Positions 11,960 through 24,196 are shown, numbered from the stretch's first letter. The stretch: 64,000 bases of DNA from Nymphaea colorata (GCF_008831285.2 NW_022204507.1:4980174-5044173), one strand, 5' to 3'. Numbers and translations are program-made. The notes: a model not told the origin generated them from the letters alone.

Positions 11960-13430
11960 AAATACACCAAAAATTAGAGGTGGTGGAGAGTGTTGAAAAG
12001 AAAAGGAGGTGATTTGTGACTTCGATGTAATTAATCTATGTCATTTATTTTTTAAGTATTTGTAATTAAATTTTCTATACAGGTCTTTGACACTAGTATT
12101 TCAGTTGCAGAAATGTGGCTGCTGCCAATGATGTTCGGTCGTTGATTGGTATGAATTCTGTTGGACTTCTAAAAGCAGAGATTGGTGAGAATGCAATTCC
12201 CACAGCTGCTTTCTCGTGGCACAATGGAACTCCAATAGGGGCCCATGTATGCCCAGGCACACAAGTTAGATTGTTAGACAAACACATTTGTATTTGATGG
12301 ATTCGAGATGACGATCACCCTAGAAGACATTGCTAGGCTGTTCAATTTGAGATGTCACAGAAGACCTGTTGTTGGAACGTCTAGGTACAGCTTGATAGGT
12401 AAGAGCAACGACCTTCTAGGGATGACAAATTTCAAGTTCAAGAAGGTTGTGGCCTTAGGGGGAAAGTCGATGCCATTAATTGTTTAAGAGCTACAGAATA
12501 AATGGCAGCAAGCATTGAGGTCCTTTTTGTATATTTATTTGGCATTTGTCTATTTAGTGACAATTCAGGCTGAAGAATAAGTTGGTGGTAACGTCCAATT
12601 TTTGGAAGATGTAGATGACATTCACTGCTCCGCATGAGGGGCAGTTGTGCTAGTTCAATGGTATAGCCAGTTGAAATACTTTAAGGCTGGGGTTACATCG
12701 GTTCGAGGATGCTAGTTGTTGCTGCAGGTATAGTTAGTATCTTCATGATGCAAATTTATGTTTTAGATAATTATCTATCATCTTGTAATGTTTGTATCTG
12801 TGTTCTGTTGATAGTTCTAGATGTGAGAGCATGTACGTTCTATTAGACCCACTGTTGAGCTTCCGTTTCCAAATGCTCATCTATTGCATGCTTGGTCGAG
12901 AGGTATCAGTCCCAGATATTACAACGATGCAGAGACATCTAGGTTAATCATATTGAATGTGCAAATGGCCCAAGTAGGTATAGCAAATAGTGTTTTATAC
13001 TGACGCTGGGATACTTGTGTGTTGATGATTATTTCATTTTTATTGTAGGAGCTATTTAGACCATACATTGGTGAAGATACCAATAATTAGATTATTGGGA
13101 AAGCTTTTCAGTTTTTGTGTAGACCTATGGTTGTTCTGCATGAACGAAATAGAAATGCATCACAGAAGCCAAGTCCTCTTGTAGTGTGGTCTTGACCAGT
13201 TGATTCTGCAACCACCCCATTTCTACAAGAGATTAAGGCACAAAGGTGCTTTTAGGGTTGGAGTTGACTGACAACTTTGTTTCAGATAGAGCTCCGTAAC
13301 TTGCACCATGGTGGTGAAGTTGTCATTGCTTACGGTAGCAAGGGGTTTGCACCAGGGTACCACGATCAATATTGGGTCATAGTTCATTCTCGAGTATGTG
13401 AAACCTGTTTAGATGTGCCCTCCCAACTTG
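11960..13430 (+). pseudogene. Plant mobile domain (PMD) gene pseudogene, copy 2
   Basis: This is homologous to the fragment at 1638-2170 but in the opposite orientation. A probable intron ends at CTATACAG (about 12083), and the next exon begins TTTGACACTAGTATTTC. The PMD proper reads NTFVFDGFEMTITLEDIARL (12280-12340), TSRYSLIGKSNDLLG and FKFKKVVALGGK. Further plant mobile domain features follow: QFLEDVDDIHCSA near 12600, GAVVLVQWYSQL near 12650, and a C-terminal stretch at 13277-13390 (HGGEVVIAYGSKGFAPGYH). Frames change at least three times and stops interrupt it, so it is a pseudogene. Upstream sequence from 11676 contains a Gly/Arg-rich frame of unknown origin. The C-terminal side is interrupted by a MITE-like insertion at 13465. 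Confidence 0.7.
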
Positions 13431-13464
13431 GATCACCAACCGAAACAGCATCATCAATATCCTC

Positions 13465-14323
13465 TGTCACCAGGGTGCGGGAGAAATGGACCCGCACCCA
13501 TGTCGACGCGACGCGGGTGCTGGTGTGGTTGCAAGTGCAACCAAGATTCGCACCCAAACCGCACCTGTTCAAGAGGTCGCACCCATGCCGCACCGGCAAG
13601 GAGAAAGGGCAATAGGTAGAGACAGAGTGCGGGGGAGAGGGCGGTAGGGAGTGGAGGGAGAGTGCAGGAGAGAGGGCGTGAGATGTGTGGTACTTATTTT
13701 TTTGAGCAGTGTAAGCGATTTCACATTTAATGGCATGGAAACGTACTCATCAGCTAGTCTAGGAAAATTATTATTATTTTTTTAAGTTTAACGTTATAAA
13801 GGTTGCGTGTTTTATACATATAGACCGCAAGGGTGTCCACCAAGTCAGAATTTTGAAATTAAAATTCTCGATAAAAATGAAACGAGAATTGCGGTATCAA
13901 AATCTTGAAATTAATTCAATGTTAAGGAGTGGAATTATGATTTCAAAGGGTTAAAGTTTTTTCATATCTCTTTAACACATGCCACGATGGTTTTAATTCA
14001 TTAATTCTAAAATTTTAATTTTATTTTATTAAACGCATAATTTTCAAACTTGGAATCAAAGTGTGAGGCTGCTAAACACAAAAAACACAAAAGGACACTG
14101 AAACTGGAATTTTCATTGTAATTCCAATTTATGACAGAGTTTTGTTTCCAAAATTTTATTTCTATAGTCAAAACTCAAGACCATGAAACACCTCAAGAGA
14201 CCAATATTTGTGTCGACTGTCGGCAGTGAAGAGTGCAAGCTTCTGCTATTTTGATTTCAAGATCGATTGACGCAATTTTTTTTGCACAAACAAGAGATCT
14301 GTGTTATCCAATCTCTACTAAAA

Positions 14324-14358
<35 letters not shown>

Positions 14359-14431
14359 TCCACGCCGCACTGCCGCACTTAAATTTTTTGAGAAGTGCCG
14401 TACCGGACCCGCACCTCGCACCTTGGTGACA
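13465..14431. mobile_element. Candidate TIR element inserted in the PMD pseudogene
   Basis: The left end is TGTCACCAGGGTGCGGG and the right end is the inverse of TGTCACCAAGGTGCGAGG, so 14 of the first 15 bases match as terminal inverted repeats. Both ends carry GC-rich subterminal sequence with GACCCGCACC, while the interior is AT-rich and holds an (AAT)n tract. The flanks share TCAATATC (13453 left, 14435 right), suggesting a target duplication, but it is not flush with the inverted ends. No transposase is present. It is most likely a non-autonomous hAT- or MULE-type element of about 967 bp. Confidence 0.55.
14326..14355. repeat. (AAT)n microsatellite
   Basis: About ten uninterrupted AAT units inside the TIR element. 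Confidence 0.95.
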
Positions 14432-14859
14432 TAGTCAATATCATCCCAAGAAGCGGATGTTGCTCAAAGGGAGATCTGCAATAAACAGAGCCAGGATCAT
14501 ATGGTCACGAGATAAAAGGCAAAAGATGCCATGACAATGCAAAGACTGTAGCACAGAGTCCTAACCACCCAATGGAAGAGAGCTTGCTACAATAATAAAG
14601 TCGCTGGTTGATCATGTTTCGATTCGACTGAGAAATTTTCTAAGTTGCAGAAGGTCTTGTTCATGGCATGATCGAGAATAATCGCTTTTTTCTAATCATA
14701 TTTTCTTGATCGAGAATAATCTTTTTTTTTCTTATCATATTTTCTTGATTGATTACAAACAATATACTTTTGTTCATAAGAATGATCGATAACAAGTTAA
14801 TATTATTTCATTCTTTCTTAAACACATTATTATTTCGTTGTCGTAATTCTTTTATATTG

Positions 14860-16560
14860 TTTAACGAATCCTGGAGTTCTGTTATCACAATTTGTTGTGT
14901 CTGAGTGCTTATTGCCTTTTAGTAGGTGCCTTTCCTTTTAAAAGAAGCGCATACTAGTGTCGTTGTCGTATTACATTTTTTCGAGTGGGTATCACATTCT
15001 CTTAGTAAGCACCTTGTTATCGTAAAACTACTCGATATAGTGTCGTTGTCTCATTTTGTCATTGTGGTGTTTAATTTTTTTCGAGTGGGTATCACATCCT
15101 TATAAATGCAAATTCATTTGAGTGTATCGTATAACGAATCCTACAATTGCATTATCGCAATTTGTTTCATCCGAGTGCTTATTGCCTTTTAGTAGGTGCC
15201 TTCTTAAGTGTCTATTAGTGTCATTGTCATATTACATTTTTCTGAGTGATAAACACATTCTCTTAGTAAGTGCCTTGTTATGGTAAAACCACTCGATTCA
15301 TTGTCGTTGTTTCATTTATTTTTTTTTAATTGGGTATATCATCCTTATAAACAGATATTTAGTTTGGTGTATCATGTAATGAATCCTGCAGCTACTTATC
15401 GCAATTTGTTTCTTTCAATTGCTGATCGCCTTTTAGTAGGTGTGTTATTATCGTAAAAGAAGTGCATACTAGTGTTGTAATTGCACTACATTTTTCTATG
15501 TGTTTATCGCATTCTCTTAGCAAGCATCTTGTTATCATAAAACCACTTCATACAATGTCGTTGTCACGTTTTGTCTTTGTTGCATTTAATTTTTTCAAGT
15601 GTGTATTGCATCCTTATAAGTACGATTTTAGTTGAGTGCATTGTATAATAAATCCTGCAGTTACATGATCACAATTTGTTTTGTCTGAATCCTTATCACC
15701 TTGTAGTAGGCACTTATCGTAAAAGAAGTGCATATGATTGTTATTCCTACATTATATTTTTTTTAGTGTTTATCGTATTCTCTTAGTAAGTGCCTTATTA
15801 TCGCAAAATCACTTGATATAGTGTCGTTGTCGCATTTAATTTTTTTGAGTGGGTATTGTTCCTTATAAACACAATTTTAGTTGAGTGTATCACATGATAG
15901 ATCTTGTAGTTGCATTATCACAATTTGTTTATTCCGAGTGCTTATCGCTTTTTAGTAGGTGCCTTCTTATCGTAAAAGAAGTGCATACTAATGTTGTTGT
16001 ATGAATCACATTTTCTAAGTGTTTATCGCATTCTCTTAGTAAGTCCCTTGTTATCGTAAAACCACTAGATACAGTGTCTTTGTGCATTTTGTCATTGTTG
16101 CATTTAATTTTTTTCGGTGGATATTGTGTCCTTATAAATACAATTTTAATTGAGTGTACCATATAACGACTCCTGCAAGTTGCATTACCGCAATTTGTTT
16201 TGTCAGAGTGTTTATTGTCTTTTAGTAGGTGCTTTATTACCGTAAAAGAAGTGGATATTAGTGCTATTGTCGCATTAATTTTTTTCGAGTGCTTTTCGCG
16301 TCATCTTAGTAGGTGCCTTACAATAAAACCACTCAATACAGTGTTGTCATTGCATTTATTTTTTCGAGTGGGTATTGTGTTCTTATAAACACGATTTCAG
16401 TTTAGTGTATCATATATCGAATTCTGCAGTTGCGTTATCGCAATTAGTTTCATCTGAGTGCTTATTGCCTCTTAATAGGTGTCATTTTATTGTAAAAGAA
16501 GTCATTTTAGTGTCGTTGTTTTAGTAAATTTGTCCGAGTGGGTAACACATTCTTATGAAC
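14860..16560. repeat. ~258-bp satellite made of three related subunits
   Basis: The phrase CGCAATTTGTTT followed by GAGTGCTTATTGCCTTTTAG recurs near 14885, 15153, 15398, 15668, 15918, 16187 and 16437, so the repeat length is about 243-270 bp over six to seven copies. Inside each unit the element (T)CGAGTGnnTAT, followed by CTTA or CCTTATA, occurs three times at 70-100 bp spacing (for example 14902, 14981, 15081, then 15172). The ~258-bp unit is therefore itself a diverged trimer. Copies differ by many substitutions and small indels, so the array is old. Short frames across it are artefacts. Confidence 0.85.
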
Positions 16561-17540
16561 ATGTTTTTATTTTATTGTATTGCAAAACTAATCATGCAGT
16601 TGTTTTATTGCATGAACTTCTCTCGCACAACATTCCGACCATTTATTATCGCAATCTGTTTGTGTTTCTACTTCTTCTCTGGTTTGGCTTTCTTAGTGCT
16701 GACCGTGATGTATCATACTCCACCAAGTCATCACGTAGCTATATTCTAAGATGTAGTATACTATCCTACGAAAGAGCAGGTTCGCTATCATTGCAAATTA
16801 TTTCTATGTATTTGATGATGAAAACACCACAATTATAGCCATTGTTTTGGCTCGGAGCTTTCTTCCTATGGAAAAAGTGCCACTGAATCATGTTGATTTC
16901 ATACTAACTCTTTAAAAAATCTTTCAAGAACCACAAATCATGTAGTATTAGTCCATGCATGTGCATTAAATTGTAGTATAAAGAAGCTTTGTTCTGCATG
17001 TCGAGAACGTATAATACCCAATGATGGCACTATTCTCACAAGGTTGAAAGCAGAACCACTTCAAACACGTTGAGCAAAGGGCTAGAAGCATATTTTTAGG
17101 ATGCATGAAACTATAACCGAAGGGATTTCATCAGAGTGCATTCTGTACAGCAAGATAGAAGAACAAAAAGAATGTCTTAGGTCAAGCAAGCTACAAATTT
17201 ATTTGAAAAAACTAAAATACCATGACAGCAAGACTGAGAATGTTGTCCTTTTCATTCACAACTCTTTGTTGCATTAACACCATTACATCTTGCAAAATTT
17301 GTGAGGAGAAGACAAACTATATAAATGATCAACCTACCATATCTCCTAACAATAGTGTTAATGAGATAGTAATTACGAAATTGCTACTCTATTTGGGTTG
17401 AGCTCATGAATATAATCTTGTGTATATTATCATTGAACAAATTACGTTTCTCATTCTTCATTACCGCCACCTTATGAAACAGGATATTACCTGCTGCCTG
17501 TCCTGTATTTATGATTGTAGTCCAAATTGTTCCGACCTTG
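16561..17540. other. Unassigned AT-rich DNA after the satellite
   Basis: The satellite homology fades after 16560. Plus-strand frames of 64-119 codons at 16479-16838 begin in the satellite and show no domain. Nothing else is recognised to 17540. Confidence 0.3.
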
Positions 17541-18060
17541 CCACATTTAATGCACCACATGCGACAATACATAAAGCAGTTGTACGCTTGCATGTGTGTG
17601 CAGTTCATTAACACGCGATAGCGCAAAGGAATGTTGCTCGAATGTTGTGTGTTGTGCATTATCGACTGTGTTGATTTGATGTAGCTGCAACAATTGATGG
17701 CTTCATTAAATGCAGCTAAATGGGTATCAAAAAGAGGTTCCAATAGTACGTATCGCATGTTGTTCTTACTCAACTTATTGCATGTGAAATAAGCAATCAT
17801 ATGACAAATCCTGCAGTTGCATTGTCACATTAATTTGTCATTGTTAACTTATCGTCTTTAGGCAGATAATGCACCGGCATGGGACAATACATATCGCAGT
17901 GATATGTTTCCCTTTTTTGTGCTGCTGATGAACACGCGATAGTGCACAGGAAATATTGCTCAGACATTCTGTGTTGTGCTTTATCGACAACGGTCCTTAA
18001 TGCAGCTGAATGGGTGTCAGAAACAACAAGCGATAGTTGTATGTTGTTCCCTCTCTAACA
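17540..18060. repeat. ~319-bp tandem duplication
   Basis: The phrase AATGCACC followed by GACAATACAT begins at 17549 and again at 17868. Both copies continue through AACACGCGATAG, a TTATCGAC phrase, AATGCAGCT and TTGTTC in the same order. A third copy of the same segment lies at 20360-20595 (AATGCACCCACATGCGACAA). The block between the copies (GACAAATCCTGCAGTTGCAT) is shared with the 14.9-16.5 kb satellite (GAATCCTGCAGTTGC), linking the two repeat families. Confidence 0.75.
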
Positions 18061-18139
18061 AACTGGTATAGCCAAATGCATTTTTTTTATGTTCAAACAC
18101 CAAATAGGTTTTCATTTTTCAAAGATCTAATGTGACAAT

Positions 18140-18790
18140 CATATGGATGAGCATTATTATCGAATGATGGTGCGCACATGGATATACATGTTTGTTAAGT
18201 TGTCATTTATCTAAGATCTAATGTGAACATACGATTTTCGATAATTGAAATGCGACATAAACACCATTATCATTGATCGAATCTTCACATATGGAAACAA
18301 TATGTGTATATATATGTTTGAGTTGTACTATCAATGCTCAAACGTGAACATAAGCTTGGTATGAATATACATGTCAATTACGTGGTCATTTGCCTAAGAT
18401 CTAATTTGAACATAGGATTTTCAATGATCTAAATGTGTCATAAGCACCGTGATCATTGATCGATTGTGTACATATGGAAACCATATGTGTATATGTATGT
18501 TTGAACAGTACTATCAATGCTCAAACGTGAAAATAAGCTTGGTATGGATATACATGTCAATTAGGTTGTCATTTATCTAAGATCTAATTTGAACATATGA
18601 TTTTCAATGATTGAAATATGACATAAGCATTGTCATCATTGATCGATTGTCCACATATGGAAACCATATATCCATACGTATGTTTGAGAAGTATTATCGA
18701 TGCTCAAACATAAGCATATGCTTGGTATGGATATACATGCCAATTATGTTGTCATTTATCTAAGATTGGTATGACGATCATGTGGATATT
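18140..18790. repeat. ~183-bp tandem repeat
   Basis: About three and a half copies. AAGCTTGGTATG occurs at 18352 and 18535 and, as GCATATGCTTGGTATG, near 18718, giving 183-184 bp spacing. Each unit contains TTATCTAAGATCTAAT, GATTTTC, CATTGATCGAT, ATATGGAAACCATATGTG (itself palindromic) and ATCAATGCTCAAACGTGA. The copies are clearly diverged but colinear. The monomer length is in the range typical of plant satellites. Confidence 0.85.
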
Positions 18791-19780
18791 TCAAAGATGA
18801 GATAATACACATGAACATATATACAAATTATATGCATATATCAGCAACGAGATAATACAGTTCTTACATGAATACATATGACAACGATATGGATATTGCA
18901 GATATTGTTCTTACACATATCTATATGACAATTATATGGTTACTTCATGGATGAGATAATCATGTATGAACAATATTATCGCTGCTCAAGCATGAACATA
19001 AGTTTTAGTGCTATTGTTATAGTAGAACGTGGCAATTTACATAATTTTTGAAAATAAATTAACTTCATTAACCCAAAACAGATGATAGCTCATATCAGCA
19101 GGAACAATTTTTTCATCATAGTTTTTCATAACAATAGAATAAATTATGGCAGATTGAGGCAGAAAGGAAGATTGACTCGTGCAAGAAAGAAAGACAAACT
19201 CTATGGCAAAGGATAAGCTGACCATCGACGCCACAAGTTTGCCCAATTTACCAACAATGAAGATGTGTTTAAATTGCTATTATTTTAACATAATCAGGTA
19301 GCCCTCTAACGCCCGTTTGTTTCAGGTTTTATTTCCTTCTGTATGGTGGAGAAGGCACATTGGGTGTATATGTCCTTCATAATGTCAAAAAACAAGTGTG
19401 GATAATAGGATTCATGCATAGGCTATGACATCTACCAAATTCCAAAAGACCTCTACAGACTGGTAGCAGTTTAACCTCTACAGACTTTTAAGATAACTTC
19501 TTTTTATTTCCTTAATAAGTTTTGGTTTTTTTGAAGAAATATTGCCTCAAACATGTCTTTGGCATCCAAATGTCAGACGAATACAAATTTTTACTTGTAA
19601 AATGTCCACAACCAGAAAAAACTATAACTATGGTGTGTTCATGATGAAATTTTTAAAGGAGGTAACATTAAAAAAGAAACCTAGCTTCATCCAAGCTCAT
19701 GTTACAAATAGCATTAGAAGATCTATTAGAAACTTGCTTCAAATAAGTAGACATTCTGAAATTTGAATAATATTGTCATT
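18791..19780. other. Degenerate repeat edge and unassigned DNA
   Basis: Sequence from 18791 to 19000 repeats GAGATAATA and ATATGACAA words related to the preceding array. From 19020 to 19780 nothing is recognised; short frames on both strands have no motif. Confidence 0.3.
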
Positions 19781-21160
19781 GTAAACATTTATGTTAATTT
19801 TTGTGTCATAACCATTTCTTTTAATTAACGCAGTTGTAAATGTGCATATCACATTTCTAAACACAGCAATCATATAAACGCACTTATTGCATTTGTAAAC
19901 ACAGAAATCATATAGACACGCTTATCGCATTTGTCTTTGTTTACTTATCATCTTTAAATAGACATGCTGTTATCTCATTCTCTCATAACCGTTTCGAGCT
20001 GTCATGTGATTATCGCATTCTTTCGTTATTGTACATTCATTGCCTCATGGTTTCATTACATTAATTTGTCACATTCTTTGCGTCCATATACATCTTGCAT
20101 TCCAGTGTTATCTCATTCACATAGCCCTTCTTGTCATGTGCATGTGAGATAACCAATCGTATGACGCATCCTGCAGACGTGTTGTTATCTCATTCTCTCA
20201 TATTCATTTAGGCCCTTCTTGTTGTTATCGCATTAATTCGTCTCATCAATAACTTATCGCCTTCCATTGTTATCTCATTCGTGTTGTGTACTTTCGCAGT
20301 CCGTACAATGTCAAAGTATTTGTGAATATAATCCAAATTGTTTCCATGATGCCACATTTAATGCACCCACATGCGACAATACATATCGCAATGGTACGTT
20401 TCCATTTTTTATGTCATTGAGATAGAGCGGAAGGAGGAATGTTGTTCAGACATTGTGTGTTGTGTGTTATTGACTGTGTTCATTTAATTCTGCTGCAATA
20501 ATTGTCAGCTTCATTAAATGCAGCCGAATGGGTGTTAGAAACAAAAGCCGATAGTACATATCGCATGTTTTTCCCTCAATAGTAGACTCGTCATTATCGT
20601 GTTCTTTAGGCAATGGCTTTGTTATCTCATTCTTTCATATCCATTCAGACCGTTCCTACTGTTATCACATTTTTTCGTTAATCTATACTCGTTGTTATCT
20701 TATTGTTTTGTTACGTTAATTTATTTGAATTTTTGGTGTCCATAAACATTTCGCATACCATTGTTATCTCATTTGCATTGGCCCTTCTTGTCGTATGTGT
20801 GTGAGACAAGCAATCATAAAATGAATCCTATAGTTGCGTTATAGAATTAATTTGTCTCTGTTTACTTATCATGTTTAGGCAGACACGTTATTATCTCATT
20901 CTCACATATTCATTCAAGTCCTTTCTGTCGTTATCGTGTTCTCTCGTTAGTGTAGACTTGCGGTTTTCTCATTGTTTTGTTACATTAATTTATTTGCACG
21001 ACCCTTTATGTCATTGTATAATTCTTCTTTGTTCTTTTATCTTCTTGTTGGCAGATGCATTGTTATCCTACTCTCTTGTATCCATTCTTGCACCAGGTTT
21101 GTGTGTAGTTATTGCATTATTCTGTCTCTATTTCAAAAGCTGTTACAAAATCATTTAATG
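19781..21160. repeat. Degenerate TTATCTCATTCTCTCATA / TTATCGCAT array
   Basis: Phrases such as GTTATCTCATTCTCTCATA recur near 19970, 20187, 20620, 20890 and 21060, with TTATCGCATT variants and CCTTCTTGT between them. Spacings are 170-430 bp, suggesting a decayed tandem array of the same word family as 8.8-11.5 kb. It encloses the third copy of the ~319-bp repeat (20360-20595). Hydrophobic frames at 20871-21241 are by-products. Confidence 0.6.
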
Positions 21161-22114
21161 TATGATACATTGAGAGAGCTGACTACTGTTGTGACTAACG
21201 AATTGAATCCATGCAGCACTGTAACAATTACACAAAATTGATTATCAAAATGTGGTTAGAGTTCAACATACGTAATATGTATAATATAATAAACTTACTA
21301 GGAGTTCCATAAAATGACTGCGATCCTATACATCTTGCATACATGTGGACTGCATGCAGGTCTCAACTGCATCATTTGTATCTGAAATATAATGAACTTG
21401 TGGAGGATGATTTTCTTGCTTGATTTTTCAAATCCTACATCATTTCTCCAGTGCGCTTTTTGTCCTACGCAAAATCCTATCTGGTTTCCTCTTAAAAGTA
21501 GTGACCGGTAGACTAGTGCCCTTGCATTTGACAACCTTCACCCCTCCATTATCAAATACCAAATTTGCAAAACCATGGCACTTCTTCTTCGAGGGGTCTG
21601 GGGTGATGGGACTGCAGCTTCTGGCTGGCTTTTCATTATCGCTTTGGTATCACAACATAGATTTGAAACGTTCCCCATATCTATGTTTCCCAACTGCATC
21701 ATGTATTCACAAGTCTGGTTGTTTCTTGCTACCAGGTCTGCAACATACGTTAGTATCCTGCATAGATGCTGGTAACGGGACAGGCTACAGGACTGTTGAA
21801 CATCCACATGAAGGAATTTCGTAAGAAATTTCATTAAGTCAATCTTTACATTTTGGGCCTATCTACGTAGAATTTATCTCTCTGGCAATTCCCAAATGTT
21901 CTCTCGATCGAGAGTCTTTAGAGTTTGGCAACAAGATTGTTGTTCATGTAAATCTATGTCACAGTTAGTCTCTTGAATGCTTCTTCCTTAAGAACTCAAA
22001 GGCATTTAGTGTGTACAGAATTTTAACTTGCTCAAGGATGTTCATACCAAATCATTGAGGGCAAAAAACAAATGCTTTGACGTCGTCTTCAAGCTCATGG
22101 TCTCTATGTTGAGA
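21161..22114. other. Unassigned segment before the large LTR element
   Basis: Overlapping frames on both strands at 21298-21834 (up to 134 codons) lack recognisable domains. The 3' edge should be the 5' flank of the LTR element, but the first ~225 bases of that LTR are missing here. Confidence 0.25.
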
Positions 22115-22369
22115 CGTATTTTTGAAGCATAACCCACTTATGAGAACTTGTTGGCAGCCAATTGAATCGAATCCAGATTCAAAACGAACCCAGAGTAGGT
22201 CAAAATGGAGTCAGCCCCCCATTTTTAACACAACCTTTTTTTACACATTTTAAATAAAAATATACATTTATATGTAATGCTTATTACACAAACAATATCT
22301 ATTTATGCATTTTTTTTATTTGATTCGATTTGATTTTTTTTTTAATTTCGTTTTCTTTCCTAAAAGGGA

Positions 22370-22640
22370 GAAGCATGCGCCAATGCGCATGAGCGCACCG
22401 CACGGCCGAGCAAACGTGTGCCATGCGGAGCGTGCCATCGAGCGTGAGCACTCGCATGAGCGAGCACCACGTGCGAGTGCGTTTCGTGCAACGCGCTTGG
22501 TAGTGCAATGCGCGACAGTGCATTGTGTGTTGCGCTCATGCAGCACGCCTTCGCATGACGTGCGCTGTTGCGCACAACACACTACGCGCTCATGCAGCTT
22601 GCCAAGCGCTCGCTGGCACACCGAGCCCTCCATTTTCATG
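22370..22640. other. CpG- and GCGC-dense block in the 5' LTR
   Basis: About 270 bases packed with GCGC, TGCG, CGCATG and GAGCG words, sharply unlike the AT-rich surroundings. It lies roughly 210-480 bases upstream of the LTR TATA box. The equivalent block in the 3' LTR (28795-28935) is about half as long. Frames on both strands here are long only because stop codons are rare in GC-rich sequence. Confidence 0.7.
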
Positions 22641-22851
22641 AAAGAAATGTCTCCTTGGGGGGTGGTTTTGGCACTTTGGGTGGGCAATAGCCCCGCCCAC
22701 ACCCCAAATGGGTGTTCGTAGGGCTAATGGGCAATCCCATTTAGTCATAGCCTATTTTTTAAAAATAATTATTAAAAAATACTTGAAATTCACATAAAAT
22801 TATTGTTAAATTCAAAAAAATTCAAAGTATGAATTTTAGCACCAAAATACT

Positions 22852-22860
22852 CTATAAATA
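22852..22860 (+). promoter_or_regulatory. TATA box of the 5' LTR
   Basis: CTATAAATA in the context ATACTCTATAAATATCCC, conserved in the 3' LTR at 29151-29159. Position and conservation suggest the LTR core promoter. Confidence 0.6.
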
Positions 22861-24164
22861 TCCCACAATCCTCCATCTTGAGGGGAACCAACCATAGAGG
22901 ACCTCTTGTGCTTCCTCACTTGAAAGTCTAAATTTTTTTCTTGGCTCTCTCTTTCCATTTCTCTCTTCTTCTCCAAACTTGGGAGCAAGCTTCTCCATAT
23001 ACAAATTCTTCAAAGGAGACAAAGAGATCTCTTGGTGGTTCAATATCTTGGAGCTTCATCCTAGGCGGCTCCAAGATCATTCAAAAGGGAGGACTCATTT
23101 CTAATAGCATTCATATTAGAGGTATGTAATAATTCTCTATTTTCATTTCCTTATTTTCTCCTGCCACCTCGCCATGGCCGTGCAAGAAAGCTCAAATGAT
23201 TTCCTCTCCGGAGTCAAGAGCTACTCTTGAGTGCACCAGGAGTCCAAGAAAGGAGAAATAAATTTCATTTCTTCATTTCTTTCAAAAATATGCTTGTTAC
23301 ATGCTTGTTATGTGCTGGAAATGTCCATTCATGATGTTCTAATTTTTTTCTTAGTTAATGAGCAAATGAACCGAGAGAAGGAGTGATTGGGTTGGGATTT
23401 TATTCATTCTTATGTTGATTTTGAGGTTGGGGTTTGTCCAACCTGGAAAGCCATTCACGAATATGCACATGTTAATATGCAGTTTCTTGTCAATCTCACG
23501 TTTAATTTCTTTCTTAATCACTCTATTAGAACCCCAATCAGGGCATTATCATTTTTCATTTTGTGAGTACTTAATTTTCTTCCATACCCAATGGTGGGAG
23601 AAATCCATTTTCTTGAAATAGTTGTGGTTCTTATAATCACACATAAAAATATTTGGATTCATATTTTTCAATAGATTTTCAAAACCAAATACTCTCTCTC
23701 TAATGCGGCCTTGGAGACAGCTTTGACTCTTGCATGAGCCTAAGTTCCCCTTTGGCCTAGATCAAAAAATTAAGTTAGATATTTTCAAGTCATTTATTGT
23801 TTTTAGTACTCAAGAAGATATATGCTATGCGTGTATATACATGTTATATACGTATACATGTGCATGTGTATCTTTCTTTGTCTTTCTCTCTTTATGATTT
23901 AACATATTCTTTTGCAAACTCTTGTATACGTATATATGAATATATATACATGTTTTCCATTTTAAAATCTCTCTCTCTCTCTCTAAAATCATCTTATCCT
24001 CTTTATTTCATTTAAACATCCTATTCACAAGCTTTCATATACATATCTATACGTCCATATATACATATATATATGTATATATATAAATATGCATATGAAT
24101 ATGTATCTCTCTTTCTTTTAAATCTTTGATTTTGTGACTTTCAAGATCTATTTCTCTCTCTGTC

Positions 24165-24196
<32 letters not shown>

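Noticed and set aside
12640-12720. Second pol III-like unit (GGTTCGAGGAT resembles a B-box)
   Set aside because: It lies inside readable PMD coding sequence and has no good A-box at the right distance.
16479-16838. 119-codon frame after the satellite
   Set aside because: Its first part is satellite sequence, another frame overlaps it, and no domain is visible.
14860-18790. Regularly spaced repeats as a CRISPR-like array
   Set aside because: Units are contiguous 183-319-bp tandem repeats without short palindromic repeats or unique spacers, in plant DNA.
22305-22721. 138- and 128-codon overlapping frames on both strands in the CpG-rich block
   Set aside because: GC-rich sequence has few stops. 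The block is LTR sequence, and the other LTR does not keep the frames.
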